Source: Roseobacter sp. SK209-2-6 (GTDB taxonomy: Bacteria; Pseudomonadota; Alphaproteobacteria; Rhodobacterales; Rhodobacteraceae). From it: 64,000 nucleotides of DNA. The notes beneath the pieces were generated by a model. That model did not search any database. It was given only the letters and a program-made list of their open reading frames with translations, and was not told where the DNA came from. The stretch is from positions 1 to 64,000 of the forward strand of contig NZ_AAYC01000005.1 of NCBI RefSeq assembly GCF_000169455.1, written 5' to 3'. Positions 8,928 through 17,651 of this stretch are shown piece by piece (position 1 is the first letter of the stretch; each line of letters starts with the position of its first letter). A program made the translations under genes and the position numbers.

Positions 8928-10748
8928 ATGTTGCATCTGCCTTTCCCCGTCAAAGACGCCAATGCCGCTTCTGGCTCTGAGGAGCTGGGCAACCTGCCAG
9001 AATGGGATCTAAGCGATCTCTACAAGGGTGAGGATGCAGCAGAGCTCAGCCGTGATCTCGATTGGCTGGAGCAGGAATGCAGTGCCTTTGCCGCTGATTA
9101 CGAAGGTAAACTGGCGGGTCTCGACGCCGCAGGCCTGCTGGATTGTGTGTTGCGCAATGAAAAGATCAACGCCATCGCCGGGCGCATCATGTCCTATGCG
9201 GGCCTGCGCTATTATCAGCTGACGACGGATGCGGACCGGGCAAAATTCATGTCCGACATGCAGGAGAAGATCACCATCTTCACCACGCCACTGGTTTTCT
9301 TCACTCTGGAAATCAACCGTATCGATGACGATGTCCTTGCCGGGCATTTTGCGGCCAATGCGGATCTCGCCCGTTACCAACCGATTTTTGACCGCATCCG
9401 GGCAATGAAGCCATATCAGCTCTCGGATGAGCTGGAGAAGTTTCTGCATGACCTCGGCGTGGTGGGTGACGCCTGGGAGCGCTTGTTTGACGAGACCATC
9501 GCGGGGCTCAAATTTACCATCGATGGCGAAGAGCTGAACATCGAGGGCACGCTGAATTTCCTGACCGAGCAGGACCGCAGCAAACGCGAGGCCGCTTCGC
9601 GCGAGTTGGCGCGGGTCTTTGCCGAAAACGTCAAGACCTTTGCCCGAGTCCACAATACCCAGGCCAAGGAAAAGGAAATCGTGGATCGCTGGCGCGGCAT
9701 GCCCACCCCACAGACCGGCCGACATCTGTCGAACCATGTGGAGCCCGAAGTGGTTGAGGCCCTGCGCGAAGCCGTGGTTGCGGCCTATCCCAAGCTCTCC
9801 CACCGCTATTATGAACTGAAGCGGAAGTGGCTAGGCCTGGACCGCATGCAGGTCTGGGATCGCAATGCGCCACTTCCTATGGAAGACAGCCGGGTGGTGA
9901 ACTGGGACGAAGCCGAGCAGACAGTGATGGAGGCCTATAACGCCTTTGATCCGCGCATGGGTGAAATCGCAGCGCCTTTCTTCTCGGACGGCTGGATCGA
10001 CGCAGGCGTGAAGCCAGGCAAGGCTCCCGGCGCCTTTGCCCACCCCACCGTCACAGAGGTGCACCCCTATGTGATGCTGAACTACCTGGGCAAGCCGCGC
10101 GATGTGATGACCCTGGCGCATGAGCTGGGCCATGGCGTCCATCAGGTACTGGCCGCCGAACAGGGTGAAATGCTCTCCTCAACCCCGCTAACCCTGGCGG
10201 AAACTGCTTCGGTTTTTGGTGAGATGCTTACCTTCCGCAAGATGCTGGACAAGGCCGAAACCAAAGAGCAGCGTAAGGTGCTTTTGGCGGGCAAGGTCGA
10301 GGATATGATCAACACCGTAGTGCGCCAGATTGCCTTCTATGATTTTGAATGCAAACTGCATGCCGCCCGTGCCGAAGGGGAGTTGACCCCCGATGACATC
10401 AATGCGCTCTGGATGTCGGTGCAGGCCGAGAGCCTGGGCGATGCCTTTGACTTCATGGAGGGCTATGAGACCTTCTGGTGCTATATCCCGCACTTCGTGC
10501 ATTCACCCTTCTACGTCTATGCCTATGCCTTTGGCGACGGTTTGGTAAATGCGCTCTACTCGGTCTATGCCGAAGGCGGTGAAGGTTTTGAGGACAAATA
10601 CTTCGATATGCTCAAGGCTGGCGGATCCAAGCATCACAAGGAACTTCTGGCCCCCTTTGGTCTGGACGCTTCTGACCCCAAATTCTGGGACAAGGGCCTT
10701 GCGATGATCTCTGGCATGATCGATGAGCTGGAAGCGATGGAAGACTGA
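8928..10748 (+). CDS. pepF: Oligoendopeptidase F, M3 family
   Basis: This cytosolic zinc metallopeptidase degrades oligopeptides. The 606-residue length is normal. The zinc motif HELGH is at residues 398-402 and the third ligand glutamate is in LTLAETASVFGE at about 425. The AHPTVTEVHPYVMLNY stretch just before the zinc site is typical of the family. The ATG at 8928 follows an AAGGAGG site. A strong terminator follows the stop codon, so the gene is its own unit or the end of one. Confidence 0.95.
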   Translation: MLHLPFPVKDANAASGSEELGNLPEWDLSDLYKGEDAAELSRDLDWLEQECSAFAADYEGKLAGLDAAGLLDCVLRNEKINAIAGRIMSYAGLRYYQLTTDADRAKFMSDMQEKITIFTTPLVFFTLEINRIDDDVLAGHFAANADLARYQPIFDRIRAMKPYQLSDELEKFLHDLGVVGDAWERLFDETIAGLKFTIDGEELNIEGTLNFLTEQDRSKREAASRELARVFAENVKTFARVHNTQAKEKEIVDRWRGMPTPQTGRHLSNHVEPEVVEALREAVVAAYPKLSHRYYELKRKWLGLDRMQVWDRNAPLPMEDSRVVNWDEAEQTVMEAYNAFDPRMGEIAAPFFSDGWIDAGVKPGKAPGAFAHPTVTEVHPYVMLNYLGKPRDVMTLAHELGHGVHQVLAAEQGEMLSSTPLTLAETASVFGEMLTFRKMLDKAETKEQRKVLLAGKVEDMINTVVRQIAFYDFECKLHAARAEGELTPDDINALWMSVQAESLGDAFDFMEGYETFWCYIPHFVHSPFYVYAYAFGDGLVNALYSVYAEGGEGFEDKYFDMLKAGGSKHHKELLAPFGLDASDPKFWDKGLAMISGMIDELEAMED

Positions 10749-10768
10749 TCCGGCACTGTTGACTTGAC

Positions 10769-10800
10769 AAACGGGCACCATCTGGTGCCCGTTTTCGTTT
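10769..10800 (+). terminator. Rho-independent terminator after pepF
   Basis: A perfect 11-bp inverted repeat, AACGGGCACCA / TGGTGCCCGTT, with a 2-nt spacer (10770-10793), is followed by a T-rich run to 10800. Confidence 0.9.
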
Positions 10801-10828
10801 GAACGAAGACAGGACTAAAGACTAAGCG

Positions 10829-11326
10829 ATGGAAGAACTCCGCCTCGCTCCACTGGCCAAAGATGAATTCCGCAGGGTCCGCCACATATGGATCCCTGAT
10901 GACCAGGTCCTGTTTGCAGGCAGCATTCAGCAGGCTTTTGGCGTCGAAGAGCCGGAAGTCGATTTTCACATCTTAGAAACAGAGACCCGGATCATTGGCT
11001 TCTTCAAGGTGGACAGGGGATTTGATCGTAATGGCTTTGCGCTGCCCTGGGAGCTAGGGATCCGGGCTTTCAAGATCAATCATGCGGATCAGAGCAAGGG
11101 CTTTGCCACACGAGCAGTGACAGCCCTGCGTGCCTATCTGCAACAGCACTATCCAGATCGCAGCTCTGTGGTGCTAACCGTGAATATGCAAAACCCGGCT
11201 GCTTTGGCCTGCTATCTGCGCGGCGGCTTCCAGGACACTGGTGAAATCTACACCGGCGGCATTGCCGGACCTCAGCATGTACTTCGCATGTCGTTGGAAG
11301 GATCACCCGCCGCAATGAGCGGATGA
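10829..11326 (+). CDS. GNAT-family N-acetyltransferase
   Basis: This 165-residue protein has the GNAT fold. The acetyl-CoA loop region is QSKGFATRAVTAL at about residues 90-102, and the C-terminal VNMQNPAALACYLRGGF segment is the usual beta-bulge and helix pair. It belongs to the group that acetylates small molecules or protein N-termini; the substrate cannot be told. It stands alone between the pepF terminator and the convergent amidinotransferase gene. Confidence 0.82.
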   Translation: MEELRLAPLAKDEFRRVRHIWIPDDQVLFAGSIQQAFGVEEPEVDFHILETETRIIGFFKVDRGFDRNGFALPWELGIRAFKINHADQSKGFATRAVTALRAYLQQHYPDRSSVVLTVNMQNPAALACYLRGGFQDTGEIYTGGIAGPQHVLRMSLEGSPAAMSG

Positions 11327-11348
11327 CCCAATTCGTTTAGAACCCCAA

Positions 11349-12470
11349 TCACTGGTTGGGGAAGTAATCCTCACAATCGCCATCGCGGTAGACGTCTGCG
11401 GTGCAGCAATGCAGCCCGCCGCCAAAGGCATAGGCGTCGCGCAGTTCGACCTCGACCACTTCCATACCCAGCTTATCCATCTGCTCGGCCTGATGGACCT
11501 CGGACTTTTCAACACAGACGGTTTTTGGATCCAGCACCAGCACGTTCATCGACAGCCAAGTGGAGGAATAGCACAGCGGCGGAGGCGTGTTATGCGCCGG
11601 GCGTACCGCATCGACGATTTCCCAACCGTTCTTGTTGAACAGCTCGCGCTGATCGTCCGGCAGGCGGCGCTGCGGGTTGTTCAGGATCAGACCCGGACGC
11701 AGCGGCGTGAAGGTTGCGTCGATGTGGATCGGATAGGGATCACCGGGGAAGTTCACAGTATGCACGCGGTGATCGGGGAAGTGACGGCGCAGCCACTCGA
11801 TGCCCTTCAGGTTGGTGGTAAACCCGTGCTGCACCACCAGATCCTTGCCAAAGCGCAACACGTCGGCTGCGTCGAACAGTGGCTCCTCCTCTGTGGTGAC
11901 AAAGAACTTCTCAGCCGCCCACTCCAAACGCTTTGCATCTCCGATCTTCTCGCTCAGATAGTCGGGATGATAATCCGCATCTGTGAGGCGTGGCTTAGGC
12001 GCCGCCTCATGGCGGAACTTGGGGTCTTCTTCCCAGTATTGCTTCAGCAGCGGGCGGTAATTCAGATACTCAAACCAGCGGCAGCGATAGGACATGGTCG
12101 CTTCCAGCATCTCATGCCCCACGGTCAGCAACACGTCACGCGGTGGCATACAGCCAAACTGGCTTTCGGTGTGGAAGTCTGGCGTGGTCACCGGCTGTGA
12201 ATGATCAATCGAGACCGGGCGATCAACACGGATGCCACGGTCACGCAGCTGATCTGCGAAGTTATCGAGCAGTTCATTGGCGCGATCGATGGTTTCCTGC
12301 GGGCGGCGGCCCCATTGGCCGCGCATGTCGCTATCTTCCGGCACCTTGGCATCCAGGGCGGGCTCTTCCGGCGGGATATGGCAATCATCCGCGCGCCCCA
12401 CGATCACATGGCGCAGCGTATCCCATTCATTCCAGCTTTTGACTTCGGTTTTCTCTGGCGACCAGGCCAT
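11349..12470 (-). CDS. Glycine amidinotransferase-like enzyme
   Basis: This 373-residue enzyme belongs to the L-arginine:glycine amidinotransferase group of the guanidino-group modifying superfamily, which moves the amidino group of arginine to an amine acceptor by a cysteine mechanism. The expected catalytic triad is present: Asp in FDAADVLRFG (D203), His in PIHIDATF (H249) and Cys in GGGLHCCTADV (C355). No creatine pathway methyltransferase is adjacent, so the acceptor may be glycine or another amine. An inverted repeat CCCCAA/TTGGGG at 11343-11361 overlaps its last codons and may end transcription. It is transcribed on its own, convergent to the GNAT gene. Confidence 0.85.
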   Translation of the reverse strand: MAWSPEKTEVKSWNEWDTLRHVIVGRADDCHIPPEEPALDAKVPEDSDMRGQWGRRPQETIDRANELLDNFADQLRDRGIRVDRPVSIDHSQPVTTPDFHTESQFGCMPPRDVLLTVGHEMLEATMSYRCRWFEYLNYRPLLKQYWEEDPKFRHEAAPKPRLTDADYHPDYLSEKIGDAKRLEWAAEKFFVTTEEEPLFDAADVLRFGKDLVVQHGFTTNLKGIEWLRRHFPDHRVHTVNFPGDPYPIHIDATFTPLRPGLILNNPQRRLPDDQRELFNKNGWEIVDAVRPAHNTPPPLCYSSTWLSMNVLVLDPKTVCVEKSEVHQAEQMDKLGMEVVEVELRDAYAFGGGLHCCTADVYRDGDCEDYFPNQ

Positions 12471-12685
12471 GAATGCCTCCTTGATCTAGGGAGACAAGGC
12501 GGGGCCTTCAATCTCCCGATTGAAAGTCCCGGCGTACAGGAGCGTGGAACCAGGGCGAGAGCAAACCGCTCTCCGGCGACGCCATCGCCTATGAGCCCTG
12601 CCCGCGATATAGCACTGGTGCGCGGTGCGGGGAAGATGTTTCAACCACGCCCAGCTGCGGCACAAGGTGCCCCCGGACGTCAGCC

Positions 12686-12955
12686 CTATTTAAGCTGGCT
12701 GTCCTTGGAGCCGCGCCGATTGATGCCGCCGCGCATCTGCTGCGCACCATCACGTTCCTGCTGGCACTCGATGCATAGCTTCACCCCCGGCAATGCAACC
12801 CTGCGCTTTTCAGGAATCACCTCTTCACATTCGGCGCAATGGGTCAGGCTTTCGCCCACCGGGCGCTTTTGCGCCTTCATCCGGGCCAGCTCATCATTGA
12901 TTGAGGCTTCGATCTGTTCACTCACAGCCCCGTCCTGCGCCCATCCGCCAGCCAT
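12686..12955 (-). CDS. DksA/TraR C4-type zinc-finger protein
   Basis: This 89-residue protein carries the DksA/TraR zinc finger: CAEC (about residues 40-43) and, 17 residues later, CIEC (about 61-64), with the intervening PEKRRVALPGVKL. Short DksA-like proteins bind the RNA polymerase secondary channel and may change promoter responses with or without ppGpp. It lacks the long coiled-coil of full DksA, so its activity may differ. The ATG at 12955 has a GGAAAGGG site. A long upstream gap to rpoH (12956-13774) holds its promoter. Confidence 0.85.
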   Translation of the reverse strand: MAGGWAQDGAVSEQIEASINDELARMKAQKRPVGESLTHCAECEEVIPEKRRVALPGVKLCIECQQERDGAQQMRGGINRRGSKDSQLK

Positions 12956-13202
12956 GCCCAGCCCTTTCCAGCAAAAAACCGGCTTCAGTCTAAGCCTCTC
13001 CCGGCACTTCCGGCAAGGCTCCCTGCGACACCTGGTTTGTGTTTCGAGACCCGCCGGGAAAGCTGTCAGCTTTTCAATGACTTTGCCTTCGCCGCCATAT
13101 CCTTTGTCTTTCTATCGGAAAAAAGAAAGCCAAGCGCGGCTGCTAATTTCCGACAAAAATAATCAACTATTTGATTTTGTTAGATTTTTCCCTCAATTCC
13201 AG

Positions 13203-13231
13203 TTGACGCCCCACCGGGAATTGCGTATTCA
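13203..13231 (+). promoter_or_regulatory. Sigma-70-like promoter in the rpoH-dksA-like gap
   Basis: TTGACG at 13203-13208 and TATTCA at 13226-13231 are separated by exactly 17 nt, preceded by an AT-rich tract. No protein gene follows on this strand, so it would drive a non-coding transcript ending perhaps at the T-run near 13373-13383. Prediction by pattern only. Confidence 0.4.
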
Positions 13232-13718
13232 AACTACAGGAACTGCAGCCCGCCGGATCTCAGGCAGCCAGCAGCAAGCTACTCAAGCCAAACCCGCTTC
13301 TCGCAGGGTTAGCCAGACAGCCAGCCCCGCCAGCAACCGACCGATCTTCGCCAGCCAGCCGTTCCCTATTGGTTTTTTCTTTTGCAACCTCGCATCGCAA
13401 GGTCTCCATCTCGCTCGCCAGCCTTAGGGGCAAACCCTATGCTAGCACGCCCGAAAGACACCCAGCACGCCAGGCAGCCCTCCTTCTCAGCACAGAGCCA
13501 GCCAGCGCTAATGAACACGCTATGTTTCGCCCGCTAGATACCTCTGTCATGTCCCAGGAACCGCCAGCCAAAACACGCCAGCGGCCCCCAGGGATCGCTG
13601 ATCCGGCGCCTGGATCAAATCCATTGCCCACACAAATCATTAGATAAGCTTTCGCCTCCTTCCCAGGGTCGCGAACCAGATCGCTCCTGCGGAAACCCTG
13701 TAGATGGCAACAAATGCA

Positions 13719-13757
13719 AAAGGCGGTGCTCCTTTTGAGCCCCGCCTTTTCTTTTTC
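13719..13757 (-). terminator. Terminator of rpoH
   Basis: The inverted repeat AAGGCGG...CCGCCTT, with an inner GCTC/GAGC pairing, lies just after the rpoH stop. It is flanked by T-rich runs on both strands, so it could stop transcription from either side. Confidence 0.75.
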
Positions 13758-13774
13758 ACTCGTTGAGCAGCCGC

Positions 13775-14671
13775 TCAGTGTCGCGCAAGCATTCCTTTTT
13801 CGGATGCCAGATCGCGCATCTTCTTTTGAAGCTTTTCAAAAGCGCGTACCTCAATCTGGCGAATCCTCTCGCGGCTGACACCATATTCGCCGCTGAGATC
13901 CTCAAGCGTGGTTGCCTGATCCGACAAACGTCGCTGGGTCAGAATGTCTTTCTCACGGTCGTTCAAGACCTCCATGGCCTGGACCAGCAATTCACGACGC
14001 GCTTCCAGCTCATCGCGTGCTTCATAGTCACCGGCCTGATCGGCGTCTTCATCTTCCAGCCAATCCTGCCACTGCATGGTGCCTTCGCCTTCGGAACCAA
14101 CCGTGGCGTTGAGAGAGGCATCCCCGCCGGACATGCGGCGGTTCATCGAGATGACCTCTTCCTCGGTCACACCCAGATCATGGGCGATCTGTGCGACGTT
14201 TTCTGGACGCAGGTCGCCTTCTTCCAGGGCACCGATGCGGGCTTTAGCCTTGCGCAGATTGAAGAACAGTTTCTTCTGCGCTGAAGTCGTACCCAACTTC
14301 ACCAGTGACCAGGACCGCAGGATATACTCCTGGATCGAAGCACGGATCCACCACATGGCATAGGTCGCCAGACGAAAGCCCTTTTCCGGGTCAAAGCGTT
14401 TTACAGCCTGCATCAGGCCAACATTGGCTTCCGAAATCACTTCTGCCTGAGGTAGGCCGTAGCCGCGGTATCCCATGGCGATCTTTGCCGCCAACCGCAG
14501 GTGCGAGGTCACCATCTTATGGGCAGCACCTGTGTCTTCCTTTTCGACCCAGGCCTTGGCCAGCATGTATTCCTCTTCCGGCTCCAGCAGCGGAAATTTG
14601 CGGATTTCCTGCATGTAGCGGTTCAAGCCGCCTTCCGGGGTCGGTGCGGGCAGATTTGCGTAGTTCGCCAT
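13775..14671 (-). CDS. rpoH: RNA polymerase sigma factor RpoH (sigma-32)
   Basis: This heat-shock sigma factor has 298 residues, a normal length. Region 2 is seen as NVGLMQAVKRFDPEKGFRLA and YAMWWIRASIQEYI (about residues 83-118); the RpoH box QKKLFFNLRK follows at about 131-140. Region 4 ends with [19 protein letters not shown]. Its own promoter matches the sigma-32 consensus closely (14714-14742), indicating autoregulation. The ribosome site is GGGAGGG, about 9 nt before ATG. It lies downstream of a LysR gene in the same direction but has its own promoter and terminator. Confidence 0.95.
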   Translation of the reverse strand: MANYANLPAPTPEGGLNRYMQEIRKFPLLEPEEEYMLAKAWVEKEDTGAAHKMVTSHLRLAAKIAMGYRGYGLPQAEVISEANVGLMQAVKRFDPEKGFRLATYAMWWIRASIQEYILRSWSLVKLGTTSAQKKLFFNLRKAKARIGALEEGDLRPENVAQIAHDLGVTEEEVISMNRRMSGGDASLNATVGSEGEGTMQWQDWLEDEDADQAGDYEARDELEARRELLVQAMEVLNDREKDILTQRRLSDQATTLEDLSGEYGVSRERIRQIEVRAFEKLQKKMRDLASEKGMLARH

Positions 14672-14713
14672 TTAGTTGGTCCCTCCCAATGTTTAAGGAC
14701 TTAACATTAGTCC

Positions 14714-14742
14714 ATATGGGGTGATGCATTTCCCCTTTCAAG
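14714..14742 (-). promoter_or_regulatory. Sigma-32-type promoter of rpoH
   Basis: On the minus strand CTTGAAA (14742-14736) is followed after 14 nt by CCCCATAT (14721-14714). This equals the classical heat-shock consensus CTTGAAA-N(11-16)-CCCCATNT. Transcription would begin near 14707, about 36 nt before the rpoH start codon. Confidence 0.82.
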
Positions 14743-14846
14743 GGGGCGCTAACATGGATCGTTATATATTTCGTTTTCAGAAACATCTGTGAACTGCAAC
14801 ACAGAGCGTAGATTTTGTAACTTTTCTTAGGATCAGCCCTAGCGCC

Positions 14847-15665
14847 TCAGTAGAAATCCCGCAAAAGACTGGCGATTTCATGCGCAAAAACCGATTTTCT
14901 CGCAGAAACGCCAATCCGGCGCGTCACTTGCGTGGGTACATTCCGCAAGGGACGCACCACCACGCCCGCATGCCCCTCCCCATGCGACAAAGGTACAAAT
15001 GCGATGCCCAACCCGGCGGCAACCAAGTCAAGAACCTGTTGATCATTCACCGCCTGTGCAGGCAACTCCAGATTCGGCAATGACTCTCCCACCATTCGAT
15101 CCGCATTGGGGCAATAGGGCCGATGGATACGCGGCTCCTGCTCCAGTTGCTTCAGATCGATTGTCTCATCCTCTGCCAATAGGTGATCAGCGGCCAGGGC
15201 AACCCCATAGGCTTCTTCGGACAAAAGAAAGAAGTCATGACCTTTTGGCGTACAAGGTTCAGAAACCAATGCGATGTCCGCCATTTCGACCTGTTCCGTG
15301 AAGGAGGGAACAACATCCGGCTGCATATTCTGAAGCTTGCGGAAGGACGGAATAAAGGGCGTCAACACGACATCCGGGTGACAATAGATACGCAGGGGGC
15401 TGCGCGGCACTGGCTTCAGACGCTCAGCCATGCCACTCAGACGCTTTACGCTTTCTCCGGCCTCAGCATAGACACGTTGCCCCAATGCAGTCGCCCGCAG
15501 TCCGCGCCGACTGCGGTGAAACAACACGCCACCCAGCTCATCTTCGAGCTTTTGAATTGCGGTTGAAACGGTTGGCTGGCTCACCTGGTTCATTCTAGCC
15601 GCATGGCTGAATGAGCCACTTTCATATGCGCTTAGAAAGTAGCGCAGCGGAGTGAGTTCAATCAT
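14847..15665 (-). CDS. LysR-family transcriptional regulator
   Basis: This 272-residue protein has an N-terminal winged helix-turn-helix (SFSHAARMNQVSQPTVSTAI at about residues 18-37, then LEDELGGVLFHRSRRGLRAT) and a LysR substrate-binding domain with LPNLELPAQAVNDQQVLDLV and LGIAFVPLS. It is divergent from the NTF2-like gene at 15764, with 98 nt between them, the usual arrangement for a regulator and its target. The inducer is unknown. Confidence 0.9.
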   Translation of the reverse strand: MIELTPLRYFLSAYESGSFSHAARMNQVSQPTVSTAIQKLEDELGGVLFHRSRRGLRATALGQRVYAEAGESVKRLSGMAERLKPVPRSPLRIYCHPDVVLTPFIPSFRKLQNMQPDVVPSFTEQVEMADIALVSEPCTPKGHDFFLLSEEAYGVALAADHLLAEDETIDLKQLEQEPRIHRPYCPNADRMVGESLPNLELPAQAVNDQQVLDLVAAGLGIAFVPLSHGEGHAGVVVRPLRNVPTQVTRRIGVSARKSVFAHEIASLLRDFY

Positions 15666-15763
15666 AGACGCCCTCTATACCAAACATAGCCACCATATGA
15701 ATAGATTATGCCGCAGGGTTTTGCCATCTCTCTAAGCATCCAAAGCAAGCACGGAGAGTTAGA

Positions 15764-16165
15764 ATGACAACCGCAATCGAAGCCCTGATCCAAAAATTCG
15801 TCGCGGGCGATCCTGGTCTTTTTGACCTGATGGCCCCCGACATCGATTTTCGCATTGACCACTTCCGCGACGAGGAGACCGACATTAGCTGGCAGGCCGG
15901 AAAAGGTCTGAAAGCCATGCAGGTCATCCTGACCCGTCTCGCTGGCGAAGTTTTCCCAAAAGGAACAGAGGCCCTGTCAATCAATACCGAAGCCCTGCCC
16001 CAGGAGGGCTGGATGCTGACCACCTTTGAGCAGAGGTTCTACTACGGTGTGCGCGGCTGCAACTGTACCAGCGTGACATTGATCCTGTCCCACGAGAGTG
16101 AGGGAAAGGTGGATTACTTCCGCGAAACGGTCACCAAAGTTGTTGATCTGAAGGATACAGCCTAG
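15764..16165 (+). CDS. NTF2/SnoaL-like protein
   Basis: This 133-residue soluble protein resembles the NTF2-like alpha+beta barrel group (LIQKFVAGDPGLFDLMAPDIDFRI at the start, TTFEQRFYYGVRGCNCTSVT in the last strands; split here for reading). The start has a GGAGAGTTAGA site before ATG. Such folds include isomerases, hydratases and ligand binders; no active-site assignment can be made. It is divergent from the LysR gene and is a probable target of it. Confidence 0.6.
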   Translation: MTTAIEALIQKFVAGDPGLFDLMAPDIDFRIDHFRDEETDISWQAGKGLKAMQVILTRLAGEVFPKGTEALSINTEALPQEGWMLTTFEQRFYYGVRGCNCTSVTLILSHESEGKVDYFRETVTKVVDLKDTA

Positions 16166-16372
16166 TGGCGAAGTCGTGCCCTTTGTCATGAACAGGGGGC
16201 ACGAACTCCGATCACTGTATCACGCCACCCGGCGCAGAGCCTCAATCAAGTATTTCATACCGATAGGCGCCGGTGCTGCACCTCACATTCGGCATCACTC
16301 ACCGGATGTGTGGGTAAACCCTGTCTCAGCGATCAAAATAGCCGCTTCGCATGACCAGCCTGTTCTTGCGCT

Positions 16373-17014
16373 TCACTCGGCTGGGGTGGTGACATCCACC
16401 ACCTTGCAACGGGTCAGACCTTTGCTTTTTGCCCAGGCTCGCCCCTCGATATTGAGGCCGGTAAGCGCCTGCGCCACTTCGGCTTCGCAATAGCTGATCG
16501 CGGTTGCCCGTGCCTCTGCCTCATCCGCCCAGCCAAAGGACATTCCAGCCTGGTAAGCTGGGGAGATCGCATAGGCACCGTAGCCTTCGGCCCTTTGCTT
16601 CTTTTGGTAGGCCCCAAGGAAGGTCGCACGTGCGCCCGAGCCCAGTCCAGATGCCTCCCTGGTGTCAGGTGCCATCCCTCTGGGGAGCATTTCGCCATAG
16701 GCTCTGCATGTTCCCTGCCCTTTTGAAACAACCTGACATCCCTTCAATGCTGCCTGTCGAGCGAGGTTCAGATCAGAGAACCCTTTTACATGAAACGAAA
16801 AATCGACCGTATCATTCACATAGAACGCACCAAAGTAGCTTTGCTGCTTCAGAAACCCTGCAAAGTGCCGCGCCTGATTTGGTTTCAGAGTGATCGCATC
16901 AGAACGAACAACTGAAACTTCTGGACCAAAATCCGTAGGTGCTGCAACCAGCGGTGCGGCAGTAGCCAGAAACACTGAAGCGACGGCACAAATTGCCGAT
17001 CTTTTAGTTTTCAT
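16373..17014 (-). CDS. Secreted protein with two DUF4189-like repeats
   Basis: This 213-residue protein has a clear signal peptide (MKTKRSAICAVASVFLATAA, cleavage near residue 25). Two similar modules follow. Each has a YFGAFYV or YGAYAIS strand, an acidic-aromatic SD or WADEAEARA turn, a helix with a cysteine (ARQAALKGC; ATAISYCEAEV) and a final strand with a second cysteine (GTCRAYG; LTRCKVVDV). This resembles DUF4189 domains, with one disulfide per module likely. It is monocistronic. Function is unknown. Confidence 0.6.
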   Translation of the reverse strand: MKTKRSAICAVASVFLATAAPLVAAPTDFGPEVSVVRSDAITLKPNQARHFAGFLKQQSYFGAFYVNDTVDFSFHVKGFSDLNLARQAALKGCQVVSKGQGTCRAYGEMLPRGMAPDTREASGLGSGARATFLGAYQKKQRAEGYGAYAISPAYQAGMSFGWADEAEARATAISYCEAEVAQALTGLNIEGRAWAKSKGLTRCKVVDVTTPAE

Positions 17015-17123
17015 AATAGTTCTCCAAACTTAGGACACACGAATAAGTTGCAGAGAATCAATTCTTGCGCAAGAGGCATTTTTTATCGTAAAACAATAAT
17101 TATTCAAATCACGGAGTTCATTC

Positions 17124-17651
17124 ATGCCTCATATCCGAACTGTCGCAAGATTGCTCATCCTGCCTATGGGTATCTTTGTGATCTATTATTTCTACAAGGG
17201 CATGGAGTGGCAGTTGAACATAGCCTTTCTGGAGCCAGAGCGCTGGATGAAAAGCCGCTATGTCAGCCCGGAAGCCGTGGTCGAGACCTCGACCCGCATC
17301 TTTTACTTCGTGATGTGGCAGGTGCCGCTTTACTGCGGGCTTACAGCTTATGCCTTTGCTGTTATCTGCCTCATCCGCCTTGCCAGAGGCTACCTGTTTG
17401 ACCAAGGGATTGCGCGGTGTTGCATGATGATCGGCACTTTTACAGCGGTAAGTTCGGGAAGCAATTTGATTGCTGCGGCTTTTTCACCGATGATTCTGTC
17501 TTGGCACAATCCAGAAGGACCAGCACCCTTGCGCTTCTGGTACAGCTCGACACATTTCTCTCTGGTCTTCTATGGCTTTGCTTTCCTGATGATGGGATGG
17601 ATCCTGCAAGAGGCCATCCGCGTCGACAAGGAAAACCGGGAGTTCGTGTAA
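17124..17651 (+). CDS. DUF2975-type membrane protein
   Basis: This 175-residue inner-membrane protein has four hydrophobic segments (about residues 8-24, 62-88, 100-122, 142-163). Its ARGYLFDQ segment between the second and third segments is typical of DUF2975 proteins. These occur next to small Cro/C1-type regulators. Here the stop overlaps the ATG of such a regulator (TAATG at 17649-17653), so the two are translationally coupled. The pair may form a membrane-linked regulatory module, but its signal is unknown. Confidence 0.75.
   Translation: MPHIRTVARLLILPMGIFVIYYFYKGMEWQLNIAFLEPERWMKSRYVSPEAVVETSTRIFYFVMWQVPLYCGLTAYAFAVICLIRLARGYLFDQGIARCCMMIGTFTAVSSGSNLIAAAFSPMILSWHNPEGPAPLRFWYSSTHFSLVFYGFAFLMMGWILQEAIRVDKENREFV

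Larger units (their letters stand above)
12956..13774. other. Long intergenic region rich in CCAGC
   Basis: This is the largest gap in the window (819 nt). I find no convincing protein gene; open frames across it are low-complexity Ser/Pro/Ala/Arg translations. It contains an AT-rich patch at about 13120-13200, a sigma-70-like promoter at 13203-13231, and about 11 copies of CCAGC on the plus strand between 13260 and 13585, often as GCCAGC or CCAGCCAGC. A T-run follows at 13373-13383. A small RNA starting near 13238 is possible. The right end contains the rpoH terminator. Confidence 0.5.

Noticed and set aside
11343-11361. CCCCAA/TTGGGG inverted repeat as a terminator of the amidinotransferase gene
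   Set aside because: It overlaps the last codons and has no proper T-run on either side; kept only as a note.
12201-13427. A 408-codon rightward frame across the amidinotransferase start, the zinc-finger gene and the gap
   Set aside because: It opposes two well-supported genes; the part in the gap is low-complexity.
13369-13647. A 92-codon frame in the rpoH gap
   Set aside because: No good ribosome site, no family, and composition follows the CCAGC-rich DNA rather than a protein.
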